Part shown: piece by piece, positions 1-5,377 of the stretch
Position numbering within the stretch: the stretch's first letter is position 1
How the letters are laid out: every line of letters starts with the position of its first letter
Assembly: GCA_947594085.1 (NCBI GenBank)
Contig: CANQEB010000183.1
Span: forward strand, 1 to 5,377
Length of the DNA stretch: 5,377 nucleotides
Direction of reading: 5' to 3'
Origin: an uncultured Lachnospiraceae bacterium
GTDB lineage: Bacteria; Bacillota; Clostridia; Lachnospirales; Lachnospiraceae
The notes under the pieces: model-generated
What the model was told of the DNA's origin: nothing
Databases searched by the model: none
What the model saw: the letters and a program-made list of their open reading frames with translations, nothing else
Position numbers and translations under genes: made by a program

Positions 1-99
1 CTTCAGGCGCTTTTTATCCTCTTCCGTGCGCTTCGTTCTCCGGCGCCGGGTCGCATGGCCGACACTCCTATGTACGTTCCGATGACGCTGTATCTTCAT
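1..99 (-). CDS. N-terminal fragment of a basic protein, possibly an LCP (LytR-CpsA-Psr) family protein
   Basis: Only the first 33 codons are present; the frame stays open to the left edge. The ATG at 99-97 is the furthest upstream start possible in this frame, because a TGA lies three codons before it (108-106). A weak GGGTGA ribosome binding site precedes it. The visible peptide is extremely basic (RRRRTKR at residues 18-24, then EEDKKRLK) and has no membrane segment yet. It starts 18 nt after the stop of the small membrane ORF, so it is probably co-transcribed with cpsB. LCP proteins, which attach wall polysaccharides to peptidoglycan, often begin with a short Arg/Lys-rich cytoplasmic tail before one membrane helix, and they commonly sit beside cpsB. 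That fits, but no family domain is visible. A Wzz-like chain-length protein or another membrane protein is equally possible. Confidence 0.55.
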   Translation of the reverse strand, partial: MKIQRHRNVHRSVGHATRRRRTKRTEEDKKRLK

Positions 100-117
100 A
101 TCACGTCACCCGTCCTG

Positions 118-249
118 TCACTTGCCAAACAAGTGCGCGATCAGTTTGACTCCGCCCTCCGGATTCTTCATCTCGAAGAGCAACAGCACAACCAGAATAG
201 CAAAAAGTACCACACATCCGGCAATGATTATTGTGTCCTTCTTCAACAT
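118..249 (-). CDS. Small single-pass membrane protein, 43 aa, in the polysaccharide operon
   Basis: This short ORF has an ATG at 249-247 and a TGA at 120-118. It starts 10 nt after the cpsB stop, and that gap holds AGGAG five bases before the ATG, a strong and well-spaced ribosome binding site. The peptide starts MLKKD, followed by about 20 uninterrupted hydrophobic residues (about 6-25, IIIAGCVVLFAILVVLLLF) and a short polar tail (EMKNPEGGVKLIAHLFGK). Two lysines before the helix and a mixed tail suggest one transmembrane span, probably with the N terminus inside. I do not recognise a family. Tight placement between cpsB and the next gene suggests a role in, or regulation of, the polysaccharide assembly complex, but that is inference. 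IAGC resembles a lipobox, but the hydrophobic run continues past the Cys, so a plain membrane anchor is more likely. Confidence 0.75.
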   Translation of the reverse strand: MLKKDTIIIAGCVVLFAILVVLLLFEMKNPEGGVKLIAHLFGK

Positions 250-259
250 AATCTCTCCT

Positions 260-967
260 CTATATTCCCAGCAGCGCACAGCCGCCAGCGTCTATTTGAT
301 TTAGAAACTCCCGTCCAAGCTTTTTCTCCAGCACCGCTCTGCCCTCCGCCAGGTTCGGCGGCCTGCGGTGAAGGCTGTGACAGTCGCTGCCAAGCACATG
401 TGCCTGTCCGGCCCGAAACATGCGGACCAGATGGCCTCTCTTTCGCCAGTCTGCCAGGCTCTCCGCATTGATCTGCACATGAACCGGCAGCTCCAGAATC
501 TCTGCTATCCGCTGCCGACCGCCCGGCAAATCCAGATAGCGCTCCAGATGAGCGAGCAGTATTTGATAGCCGCGCTCCTCGATCAGTGTCTCCACTTCCT
601 CGATATCGGATGCTTCCCACGGCACAAAAGGCATCTCAAGAAGCAAGAGATTCGTCCCTTCTATCGTGAGGCTGTCTAATTTCTCGGCCCGGCTGATTCC
701 CCGAAAGAACGCCACCTCAGCCCCATGTCTGATTTGCAAAGGAATATTTTGCATTCTCTCCGTCAAAACAGCTTCGGCGCGCTCTCGTTTCTCAAGGAAA
801 TGCTCAACGCGATCCCTCGAAGCATAAAAATGGGGCGTGGCAACGATAACATCCACACCTTGTTCCACAGCCATCTCAAGCATCCTGCACGACGTATCGA
901 CGTCTCTGCTTCCGTCGTCAATCCCCGGCAGAATATGTGTATGAAAGTCAATAATTTTGGTATCCAT
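260..967 (-). CDS. cpsB: CpsB/YwqE-type manganese-dependent tyrosine-protein phosphatase (PHP family)
   Basis: This is a cytoplasmic phosphatase that removes phosphate from tyrosines of the BY-kinase (CpsD/YwqD) controlling capsule or exopolysaccharide assembly. Counting from the ATG at 967, the PHP metal ligands are visible: DFHTHILPGIDDG (H9, H11, D18), ATPH (H46), GAE (E84), LAHLERY (H140) and GSDCHSLHRRPP (D195, H197). The length of 235 aa is normal for the family. A GTG at 979-977 would add four residues (MSEN). I prefer the ATG because GAG lies seven bases before it and because the family usually begins just before the first HxH. It is the first gene after a near-consensus promoter (-10 at 1054-1059) and is followed by two tightly spaced genes. 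The kinase and Wzz partners are not in the window. The family usually has HPER where this protein has HLER; the histidine ligand is kept. The family call is very safe; the gene symbol is by similarity. Confidence 0.93.
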   Translation of the reverse strand: MDTKIIDFHTHILPGIDDGSRDVDTSCRMLEMAVEQGVDVIVATPHFYASRDRVEHFLEKRERAEAVLTERMQNIPLQIRHGAEVAFFRGISRAEKLDSLTIEGTNLLLLEMPFVPWEASDIEEVETLIEERGYQILLAHLERYLDLPGGRQRIAEILELPVHVQINAESLADWRKRGHLVRMFRAGQAHVLGSDCHSLHRRPPNLAEGRAVLEKKLGREFLNQIDAGGCALLGI

Positions 968-987
968 ATTTTCACTCACAATTCATT

Positions 988-1001
988 TCATTTCGAAATG
1001 A
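988..1001. promoter_or_regulatory. 14-bp perfect palindrome in the cpsB leader
   Basis: TCATTTCGAAATGA is a perfect palindrome lying 20 bp upstream of the cpsB ATG and about 45-60 nt downstream of the predicted transcription start. It could be a repressor operator. As RNA it would form a 5-bp stem with a UCGA loop near the translation start. No known regulator can be named from the sequence. Confidence 0.4.
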
Positions 1002-1053
1002 GAGGCCATAACACGATGTATATTCTTTCGTTGCTTAATTACTGACCGAGACA

Positions 1054-1082
1054 AGTATACACCAAGAAATACTTTCTGTCAA
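1054..1082 (-). promoter_or_regulatory. Sigma-A promoter for the cpsB operon
   Basis: On the minus strand, TTGACA (1082-1077) and TATACT (1059-1054) are separated by exactly 17 bases: a perfect -35 and a -10 with one mismatch. Transcription should start near 1047, giving an untranslated leader of about 80 nt before cpsB. This is the strongest promoter match in the window and points to the head of the polysaccharide operon. Confidence 0.8.
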
Positions 1083-1172
1083 AGAAAATGAGGACTTAAT
1101 TTTGCCAAAAATAAGAAGATTTTCAAATCTGTGGAAAAAGCGACAAATTTTATTCTGCTTTGCTGCGTTTTC

Positions 1173-1201
1173 TTGACAAATGCGCCAAAAAAAGGTATTC
1201 T
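1173..1201 (+). promoter_or_regulatory. Sigma-A promoter for the TraX-like gene
   Basis: TTGACA (1173-1178) is followed after 17 bases by TATTCT (1196-1201): a perfect -35 and a -10 with four of six matches. The expected start near 1208 leaves a leader of about 78 nt before the ATG at 1286. DUF4317 probably shares this promoter, as I see no terminator in the 46-nt gap between the two genes. Confidence 0.65.
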
Positions 1202-1285
1202 TTTCCAAGCTGTACAAAAGCGTACGATGGAAACATTGTGTTGCTTTTTGCGAAAGATTATTCAAATGAAAGGAGGGATTGGCGT

Positions 1286-2026
1286 ATGATGGATCATGCT
1301 GTCCCCTTTCGCGGTATTTCCGGAAGCACGCTAAAGCTGATCGCAATCATCACCATGTTCATCGATCACACAGGGGCGACCGTGATTTCCGCCCTGCAAC
1401 GCCATCCTGCCATCGCGTCGAATCCGGAGCTGCGCGTGCTTTGGCAACATATTTATGACGTTTCCCGCGACATCGGCCGTCTCGCATTTCCAATTTTCTG
1501 CTTTCTGTTGGTCGAGGGATTTCTGCACACGCGCGACGTCCGGAAGTATGCATGTCGGCTCTTCCTGTTTGCCCTGATCTCCGAGATTCCATTTGATCTT
1601 GCGCTCAAGACCGGCTGGTATGACCCAGACAAGCAAAACGTGTATTTCACGCTGCTCATCGGTCTGCTCGTGTTGATGGGCATCCGCCTGATCACAGACA
1701 ACGATTCGCGCAATCTCTTCCTCGCCATCATTCCGATCGCGATCGGCATGTACATAGCGCTCAAGATTGACACAGACTATAATTACAAGGGCGTTTTTCT
1801 GATTGCAATCCTTTACATGATGCGCAACAGCCGCCTCTATCAGTGTATCGGCGGAGCCGCCGCGATCTCCTGGGAACTGCCTGCACCTCTCGCTTTTATC
1901 CCGGTCTATCTGTACAATGGGAAACGCGGGCTGCAATTGAAGTATGTATTTTACTGGTTCTACCCGGCACATTTGATTTTGCTCTACATACTCAAGACTT
2001 TCGTAGTTCCGGCGCTGCCTCTGTAA
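1286..2026 (+). CDS. TraX-family multi-pass membrane protein
   Basis: This 246-aa integral membrane protein belongs to the TraX family, named for the F-plasmid protein that N-acetylates pilin. Family features run in order: LKLIAIITMFIDHTG (16-30), then DIGRLAFPIFCFLLVEGFLHTR (62-83), then FALISEIPFDLA (95-106), then QNVYFTLLIGLLVLMG (117-132), and near the C terminus YLYNGKRG (208-215) and FYWFYPAHLILLYIL (222-236). About seven or eight hydrophobic segments are visible. The frame is open further upstream, but the ATG at 1286 is chosen because AGGAGG at 1271-1276 lies nine bases before it. Upstream codons read a soluble sequence foreign to the family. No conjugation genes are nearby. Chromosomal TraX proteins in Firmicutes are common and not functionally defined; acyl transfer to a surface molecule is only an inference from the name-giving member. 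The family call is strong, the function open. Confidence 0.9.
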   Translation: MMDHAVPFRGISGSTLKLIAIITMFIDHTGATVISALQRHPAIASNPELRVLWQHIYDVSRDIGRLAFPIFCFLLVEGFLHTRDVRKYACRLFLFALISEIPFDLALKTGWYDPDKQNVYFTLLIGLLVLMGIRLITDNDSRNLFLAIIPIAIGMYIALKIDTDYNYKGVFLIAILYMMRNSRLYQCIGGAAAISWELPAPLAFIPVYLYNGKRGLQLKYVFYWFYPAHLILLYILKTFVVPALPL

Positions 2027-2072
2027 TATCCAGCTAAATCATCTAATAGCATCAGATTGGAGAAAAGAATTT

Positions 2073-3221
2073 ATGAATAAGAAAGAAGTGCTCGAAATCC
2101 GCAGATTGTTCCACCCGGACCGCTGCCCGATCACCCGTATCTGCGGCTGCTATGTGGACGCAGACAAAAACAAAAAGACAAAGCTGAAAGAAGCCTTTCT
2201 CTCCCTTCCGGATGAGGAAATGTACAAATATTTCGAGATATTCAAGAAGACTCTCTCCGGCACAATCGGCCGAAATCTGCTCGACATGGAATTCCCGCTC
2301 ACACAGGAGTCCGGCGGCGGGACACAGGAATTTCTGATGAAGTTGCGCGCAAGTCGGCTGCAGGATGAATCGCTCCTTGATGAGTTTTACGACAAGGTAA
2401 TCGAGACGTTTCTGTACCCGGAGAATTATTATATCATTCTAATTCACGGTGCGTATGACATCCCGCGCAAGGGCACTGACAATACGGAGCTGTTTGACGC
2501 GTCCGAGGATGTATATGATTTCGTGCTGTGCTCGATCTGCCCGGTTCGCCTGACGAAGCCGGGGCTTTGCTACAATGAAGAGACAAACAGTATCTCTGAG
2601 CGCGTGCGCGATTGGTTCGTGGAAGTCCCGGCAACCGGCTTCTTGTTCCCGGCCTTCTCCGACCGCAACACAGATATCCACAATATTCTGTACTACTCTC
2701 GCAATCCTGAGGAATTGAACGAAGAATTTGCCCGGCTCCTGCTGGGCTGCGAACTTCCATTGACTGCGGCCTCACAGCGCGACACCTTCAACACCCTTGT
2801 CGCGGAGACCCTGCACGAGGACTGTACCTATGAGGCCGTCAAGACGATCCACGAGACTCTGAACGGTCTTCTGGAAGAGCGCAAGGATGATCCCGAGCCG
2901 CTCGCGCTCGACAGAGACGATGTGAAGCATCTGCTTTCTGCAAGCGGCGTCTCAGACACCACGTTGGAGCATTTCGATGAGTATTTTGAACAAGCCGGCG
3001 GCGATAATCAGACTGCTCTCTATGTCTCAAATGTCGCGCAGACGCGCAAATTTGAGATTCGCACGCCGGACATTGTGATTCAGGTCAAACCGGAATGCGC
3101 AGACCTGATCGAGACACGGATCCTGGACGGACGGCCTTGCTTTGTGATTCCGGCCACCGATTCTGTGGAAGTCAACGGAATTCCGGTGCGAACGGCACAA
3201 AGGGACAGCGAAGAGCCGTAA
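2073..3221 (+). CDS. DUF4317 family protein
   Basis: This 382-aa protein looks soluble and cytoplasmic, with no signal peptide or membrane segment. It matches the DUF4317 family as I recall it from Clostridia across its full length. Recognisable blocks are ITRICGCYVD (20-29), EAFLSLPDEEM..YFEIFKKTLSGTIGRNLL (40-70), ENYYIILIHGAYDIP (117-131), VLCSICPVRL..GLCYN (151-168), GFLFPAFSDRNTDIHNILYY (189-208), and a C-terminal block ending IETRILDGRPCFVIP..VEVNGI (346-370). The family has no established role, and I see no catalytic motif. The cysteines at 24, 26, 153, 156 and 166 include CxC and CxxC spacings that could bind metal; this is inference. GGAGAA at 2059-2064 lies eight bases before the ATG. 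It follows the TraX-like gene by 46 nt and is closed by a strong terminator, so the two likely form an operon. Confidence 0.9.
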   Translation: MNKKEVLEIRRLFHPDRCPITRICGCYVDADKNKKTKLKEAFLSLPDEEMYKYFEIFKKTLSGTIGRNLLDMEFPLTQESGGGTQEFLMKLRASRLQDESLLDEFYDKVIETFLYPENYYIILIHGAYDIPRKGTDNTELFDASEDVYDFVLCSICPVRLTKPGLCYNEETNSISERVRDWFVEVPATGFLFPAFSDRNTDIHNILYYSRNPEELNEEFARLLLGCELPLTAASQRDTFNTLVAETLHEDCTYEAVKTIHETLNGLLEERKDDPEPLALDRDDVKHLLSASGVSDTTLEHFDEYFEQAGGDNQTALYVSNVAQTRKFEIRTPDIVIQVKPECADLIETRILDGRPCFVIPATDSVEVNGIPVRTAQRDSEEP

Positions 3222-3229
3222 GACAACCA

Positions 3230-3259
3230 GCGGGACTGCCGATTGCAGTCCCGCCTTTT
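3230..3259 (+). terminator. Rho-independent terminator after DUF4317, also placed to stop spoVAC
   Basis: The perfect 10-bp stem GCGGGACTGC (3230-3239) / GCAGTCCCGC (3245-3254) with a 5-base loop is followed by C and TTTT (3256-3259). It begins nine bases after the DUF4317 stop codon. The convergent spoVAC gene stops at 3265, so its transcript meets the same hairpin; on that strand the trailing sequence (GGTTGTCTT) is less U-rich, making termination of spoVAC probable but weaker. Confidence 0.9.
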
Positions 3260-3264
3260 ACGTT

Positions 3265-3732
3265 TTACAGCACGCCGCACAGCTTCAATATCCAATATCC
3301 CAGCCCGAGCAGCCAACTCGTGAACACACCGTAGAGAATAACCGGGCCGGCGATCGTGAAGATTTTGCAACCGATACCAAATACCTGGCCCTCTTTTTTG
3401 AACTCGATCGCAGGAGCCGCCACCGAGTTCGCGAATCCTGTGATTGGCACAAGCGTGCCCGCTCCGCCGAATTTTGCCAACTTCTGATACAAATTCAGTC
3501 CAGTCAGCAGAACACTCAGGAGAACCAGAACCAGCGAGCACCAGCTTCCTGCTGCCTCCTTGTCAAGTCCCGCCTGGTCACACCAGTTGAGAATGCACTG
3601 GCCAACCACGCAGAACGCCCCGCCTATCACAAACGCCTTACCCATATTCAAAAATAAATTATGTGTCGGCGTCACGTGCTTCACATAATCCTGATATTCC
3701 TGTTGCTTTTCCTGTTTTGCCGCATCTGCCAT
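3265..3732 (-). CDS. spoVAC: Stage V sporulation protein AC (SpoVAC)
   Basis: SpoVAC is an inner-membrane component of the SpoVA channel that moves calcium-dipicolinate into the forespore and releases it at germination; in Bacillus subtilis it is described as mechanosensitive. The 155-aa length is typical. Features are a short polar N terminus (1-20), a hydrophobic segment at about 32-50 (AFVIGGAFCVVGQCILNW), a second at 64-83, the family block LTGLNLYQKLAKFGGAGTLVPITGFANS (about 76-103) followed by FKKEGQVFGIG (111-121), and a last hydrophobic segment at 124-150. AAGGAAG lies seven bases before the ATG. A sigma-G-like promoter lies upstream. The gene is normally followed by spoVAD and spoVAE; here it is followed at once by a terminator and a convergent gene, so it appears to be transcribed alone. 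The identification is very safe. Confidence 0.95.
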   Translation of the reverse strand: MADAAKQEKQQEYQDYVKHVTPTHNLFLNMGKAFVIGGAFCVVGQCILNWCDQAGLDKEAAGSWCSLVLVLLSVLLTGLNLYQKLAKFGGAGTLVPITGFANSVAAPAIEFKKEGQVFGIGCKIFTIAGPVILYGVFTSWLLGLGYWILKLCGVL

Positions 3733-3856
3733 GAGTCATCTTCCTTTTTCGTTCGAGTCGGACTACCCGTGCTGTCGAAGATTCTGTCTGTCTCGGCAAT
3801 GCCTGTCTCTTGCTTGCAATTCCCGGCTCTTGCTGCACATTTCGTCCGCTGCTCTC

Positions 3857-3885
3857 TAGTATGTCTCATTCCGCTGAAAACATAC
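3857..3885 (-). promoter_or_regulatory. Candidate sigma-G promoter for spoVAC
   Basis: Reading leftward, GTATG (3885-3881) and CATACTA (3863-3857) are 17 bases apart. They match the Bacillus sigma-G consensus (GHATR, 17-18, CATNNTA) at every defined position. The predicted start near 3850 gives a leader of about 118 nt, which is long but acceptable. The spoVA operon is sigma-G-dependent in B. subtilis, so motif and gene agree. I saw no second CATNNTA match closer to the gene. Confidence 0.65.
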
Positions 3886-3897
3886 AGAATTTTCTGG

Positions 3898-3915
3898 AAT
3901 ACGGCTAATACGGCT
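3898..3915. repeat. Two tandem copies of a 9-bp repeat
   Basis: AATACGGCT occurs twice head to tail (3898-3906, 3907-3915), followed by a degenerate third unit, AATTTCTGGCT (3916-3926). It lies between the HAD stop codon and the -35 of the spoVAC promoter, so it could be a regulator site or simply a small slippage duplication. Confidence 0.6.
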
Positions 3916-3947
3916 AATTTCTGGCTGATACATCAGCTTTCTTGCAC

Positions 3948-4739
3948 TCACAGCAATCTCGTCCGAATCACCTTCAGGACACCATCTTCCACATAAGGCG
4001 GCGCCTCATATCGCGCGGCTCTCTTCAAATCTGGATGCGCGTTTCGCACCGCGTAGCTCTCACCGGCACGCTCAATCATTCCGATATCATTGCAATTGTC
4101 ACCAAACGCCATCGTCTCGTCCGGGGCAATCCCCATGGTTTCCTGAATCGTCGCGAGTGCGCTTCCCTTGTCCGATTCCAAGCTCATACAATCGACCCAA
4201 ATATCTCCCGCTACCATAACATTCAGACGGTCTCCAAACTGCTCACAAACCTTCCCACACACTGCGTCGATCTCTCCTCCGGTATGATACAGCGTGATCT
4301 TGTTGCTCCTGCTGCACAGAGGAATCAGATCATCGACAATCTGAAAATGAATGCGATAACTGTCCCTCAGCAGAGAGACAAAAGCCTCGTCCCGCGTCTC
4401 GATCCAGATTGACTCAGGGGTGGACAGCATAACATGGCCACCCTTCCACTTTCGCAGATAATGTACTAGTTCCTCGGCGGTCGTTCGATCGATCATTCTG
4501 CTCGACAACGTCTGTCCGCCCCGAATTACAATCGAACCATTCTCTGCAATAAAAATGATATCATCCGCGACCGGCTCGAACACATGGCGCATACTCGCGT
4601 ACTGGCGCCCACTCGCCGCCACAAAGACGATATCCTTTCTCTTCAGCTCACGTATAATCTCATAGATCTCCGGGTTGATCCGGTCCGTCCCATCCGGGAC
4701 CAGAGTCCCGTCGATGTCCGACACCACTAGTTTTATCAT
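3948..4739 (-). CDS. Cof-type HAD-IIB family hydrolase (phosphatase)
   Basis: This 263-aa cytoplasmic Mg-dependent phosphatase of the haloacid dehalogenase superfamily, Cof/YidA-like subgroup, probably acts on small sugar phosphates or phosphorylated cofactors; the exact substrate cannot be read from sequence. All four HAD motifs are present: motif I SDIDGTLV (nucleophile D8, acid D10), motif II ASGR (S43), motif III lysine K191 in ESDKGSAL, and motif IV FGDNCND (D214, D218). The cap domain lies about 83-180. ENGS (66-69) is typical of the family. The start is fixed by the conserved MIKLVVSDIDG N terminus, although the ribosome binding site is odd: AGGAG lies 13 bases before the ATG and a second AGGA almost touches it. 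It follows the YdcF-like gene by 61 nt with no obvious promoter between, so co-transcription is likely. No clear terminator follows. Confidence 0.93.
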   Translation of the reverse strand: MIKLVVSDIDGTLVPDGTDRINPEIYEIIRELKRKDIVFVAASGRQYASMRHVFEPVADDIIFIAENGSIVIRGGQTLSSRMIDRTTAEELVHYLRKWKGGHVMLSTPESIWIETRDEAFVSLLRDSYRIHFQIVDDLIPLCSRSNKITLYHTGGEIDAVCGKVCEQFGDRLNVMVAGDIWVDCMSLESDKGSALATIQETMGIAPDETMAFGDNCNDIGMIERAGESYAVRNAHPDLKRAARYEAPPYVEDGVLKVIRTRLL

Positions 4740-4800
4740 ATCCTAATATTCGCTCCTATCGCGCTTTGTCCTTTCCAAACGGAAGCCTTTGATATCCTGC

Positions 4801-5377
4801 TCATTGCGCTCCGTCACTTCCGGGCAAAAGCCTTTCGTATATGATCTCATGAAATTGCCCGCCACAGCGCTCCATCTCGCCGAGCACCGTGTCAATCCCC
4901 TGTCTCGTTTGATACCAATTGTCCCGGCTGATCCCTTTCGTGACGACCGGACAGACCAGAAACTCTGTATCTGGAAACTGTTCCTGGTAGTACATGAGGC
5001 AGCGCCTCGCGTGAAACGCCTGGCAGCACAGGATCGCCTTGCGAATCCGCAGGCCGAGCTCCTCCGTCCTTTTCCGAGAATAGATCGCGTTTTCGTAGGT
5101 AAAGGTTGCCTGATCCTCCCGCAGGATAGCCTGCTCCGGGACTCCGCACCGCCGTAGAACGCCGCAGAGGTAATCGCACTCGGTCTCATAGCTTTCGGGA
5201 TCATCCTCCGGTGGCACAAACCGCCCTCTCAGAATGCTGTATCTCCCCGACGGCATAACGCATGGCGCATAGCCCGCGTGGTATAGCTTCGCAGCATGCT
5301 CCGCCGCGTCCGGATAATTGCCACCCGGCACGAAGATGATATCCGAGCGCCTCGGCTTGTCCTCTACGAATATGAAC
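4801..5377 (-). CDS. YdcF/DUF218 family protein, 5' end cut by the window edge
   Basis: The frame is open to the right edge, so the first visible full codon is 5376-5374 and 191 residues are seen. A GTG at 5331 could serve as a start, but the codons before it (ending RRSDIIF) continue the family core beta strand, so the true start lies outside the window. DUF218 features follow: DIIFVPGGNYPDAAEHAAKL (strand and Gly-rich loop), GYAPCVMPSGRYS, the acidic YETECDYLCGVLRRCGVP stretch, the conserved ATFTYENAIYS block, and an alpha/beta strand with AILCCQAFHARR. Family members such as SanA and YdcF are linked to envelope or vancomycin-sensitivity phenotypes in E. coli, and YdcF binds S-adenosylmethionine; the role in Clostridia is unknown. 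No membrane helix is visible in the part present. It is probably the first gene of a pair with the HAD hydrolase. Confidence 0.85.
   Translation of the reverse strand, partial: FIFVEDKPRRSDIIFVPGGNYPDAAEHAAKLYHAGYAPCVMPSGRYSILRGRFVPPEDDPESYETECDYLCGVLRRCGVPEQAILREDQATFTYENAIYSRKRTEELGLRIRKAILCCQAFHARRCLMYYQEQFPDTEFLVCPVVTKGISRDNWYQTRQGIDTVLGEMERCGGQFHEIIYERLLPGSDGAQ

Larger units (their letters stand above)
968..1285. other. AT-rich divergent intergenic region between cpsB and the traX-like gene
   Basis: This gene-free stretch of about 320 bases separates two divergently transcribed units. It holds a leftward promoter for cpsB (1054-1082), a rightward promoter for the TraX-like gene (1173-1201), a 14-bp palindrome in the cpsB leader (988-1001), and a small inverted repeat, AGATTT-TC-AAATCT, at 1117-1130 between the two promoters. 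The rightward leader has two GTAC tetramers (1212-1215, 1222-1225) that could form a weak hairpin. I see no convincing small ORF or known riboswitch here. Confidence 0.7.

Noticed and set aside
214..234. Lipoprotein signal (IAGC) in the 43-aa ORF
   Set aside because: Only about six hydrophobic residues precede the Cys and the hydrophobic run continues well past it, which fits a transmembrane helix and not a cleaved lipoprotein.
55..471. Plus-strand ORF of 138 codons opposite cpsB
   Set aside because: It lies antisense to cpsB and the small membrane ORF, has no ribosome binding site, and its composition (Pro, Cys, Arg, Ser rich) is that of a shadow frame.
1160..1285. N-terminal extension of the TraX-like gene by 42 codons
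   Set aside because: The extension would begin upstream of the predicted promoter, lacks a ribosome binding site and does not resemble TraX; AGGAGG is placed correctly for the ATG at 1286.
3681..3869. Possible 62-residue ORF upstream of and overlapping spoVAC
   Set aside because: Its start lies at the predicted sigma-G -10 region, it has no ribosome binding site, it overlaps the spoVAC start in another frame, and its composition is unlike a real protein.
3924..3943. Hairpin GCTGA-TACA-TCAGC followed by TTTCTT
   Set aside because: The U-rich tail lies on the plus strand, where no gene ends; on the minus strand, where it could serve the HAD gene, there is no U tract and the stem is only 5 bp.
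3942..4412. Plus-strand ORF of 156 codons opposite the HAD gene
   Set aside because: It is antisense to a gene with all four HAD motifs, and the peptide resembles no family.
4743..5219. Minus-strand ORF of 158 codons overlapping the YdcF-like gene in another frame
   Set aside because: It is Arg/Ser/Cys-rich and low in hydrophobic structure; the overlapping frame carries the clear DUF218 pattern.

Overview
The window looks like chromosomal DNA from an endospore-forming Firmicute, most likely class Clostridia (Lachnospiraceae-like). The evidence is a clear spoVAC gene with a sigma-G-type promoter, a DUF4317 gene (a family I know mainly from Clostridia), strong AGGAGG-type ribosome binding sites, and near-consensus TTGACA/TATAAT-type promoters. 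There is no sign of phage, insertion sequence, CRISPR, tRNA or rRNA.

Layout: (1) Positions 1-1082, minus strand, hold the start of a cell-surface polysaccharide operon. A strong promoter (-35 at 1077-1082, -10 at 1054-1059) reads leftward into a CpsB/YwqE-type PHP tyrosine-protein phosphatase. Next come a 43-residue single-pass membrane protein and the first 33 codons of a very basic protein that runs off the left edge (possibly an LCP-family protein). (2) Positions 1173-3259, plus strand, hold a divergent unit with its own promoter: a TraX-family multi-pass membrane protein, then a DUF4317 protein, ending in a perfect 10-bp-stem terminator. (3) Positions 3265-3885, minus strand, hold spoVAC (spore-germination / dipicolinate channel component), convergent with DUF4317 and sharing its terminator region. 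Its upstream region carries GTATG-17-CATACTA, a good match to a sigma-G promoter. (4) Positions 3948-5377, minus strand, hold a Cof-type HAD phosphatase preceded by a YdcF/DUF218 protein whose 5' end lies beyond the right edge.

How the genes may work together: CpsB-type phosphatases act on the tyrosine kinase system that controls capsule or exopolysaccharide chain length, so the left unit is probably the regulatory head of a polysaccharide cluster. TraX proteins are membrane proteins named after the F-plasmid pilin N-acetylase. With no conjugation gene in view, a surface-modification role beside the polysaccharide genes is plausible but only inferred. SpoVAC stands apart as a late-sporulation gene, and its usual partners spoVAD and spoVAE do not follow it here. 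HAD/YdcF look like housekeeping or accessory functions.

I do not see a clearly novel multi-gene system. The points most worth a second look are the solitary spoVAC with its own sporulation promoter, the small membrane ORF in the polysaccharide operon, the TraX-DUF4317 pairing, and a 14-bp palindrome in the cpsB leader.
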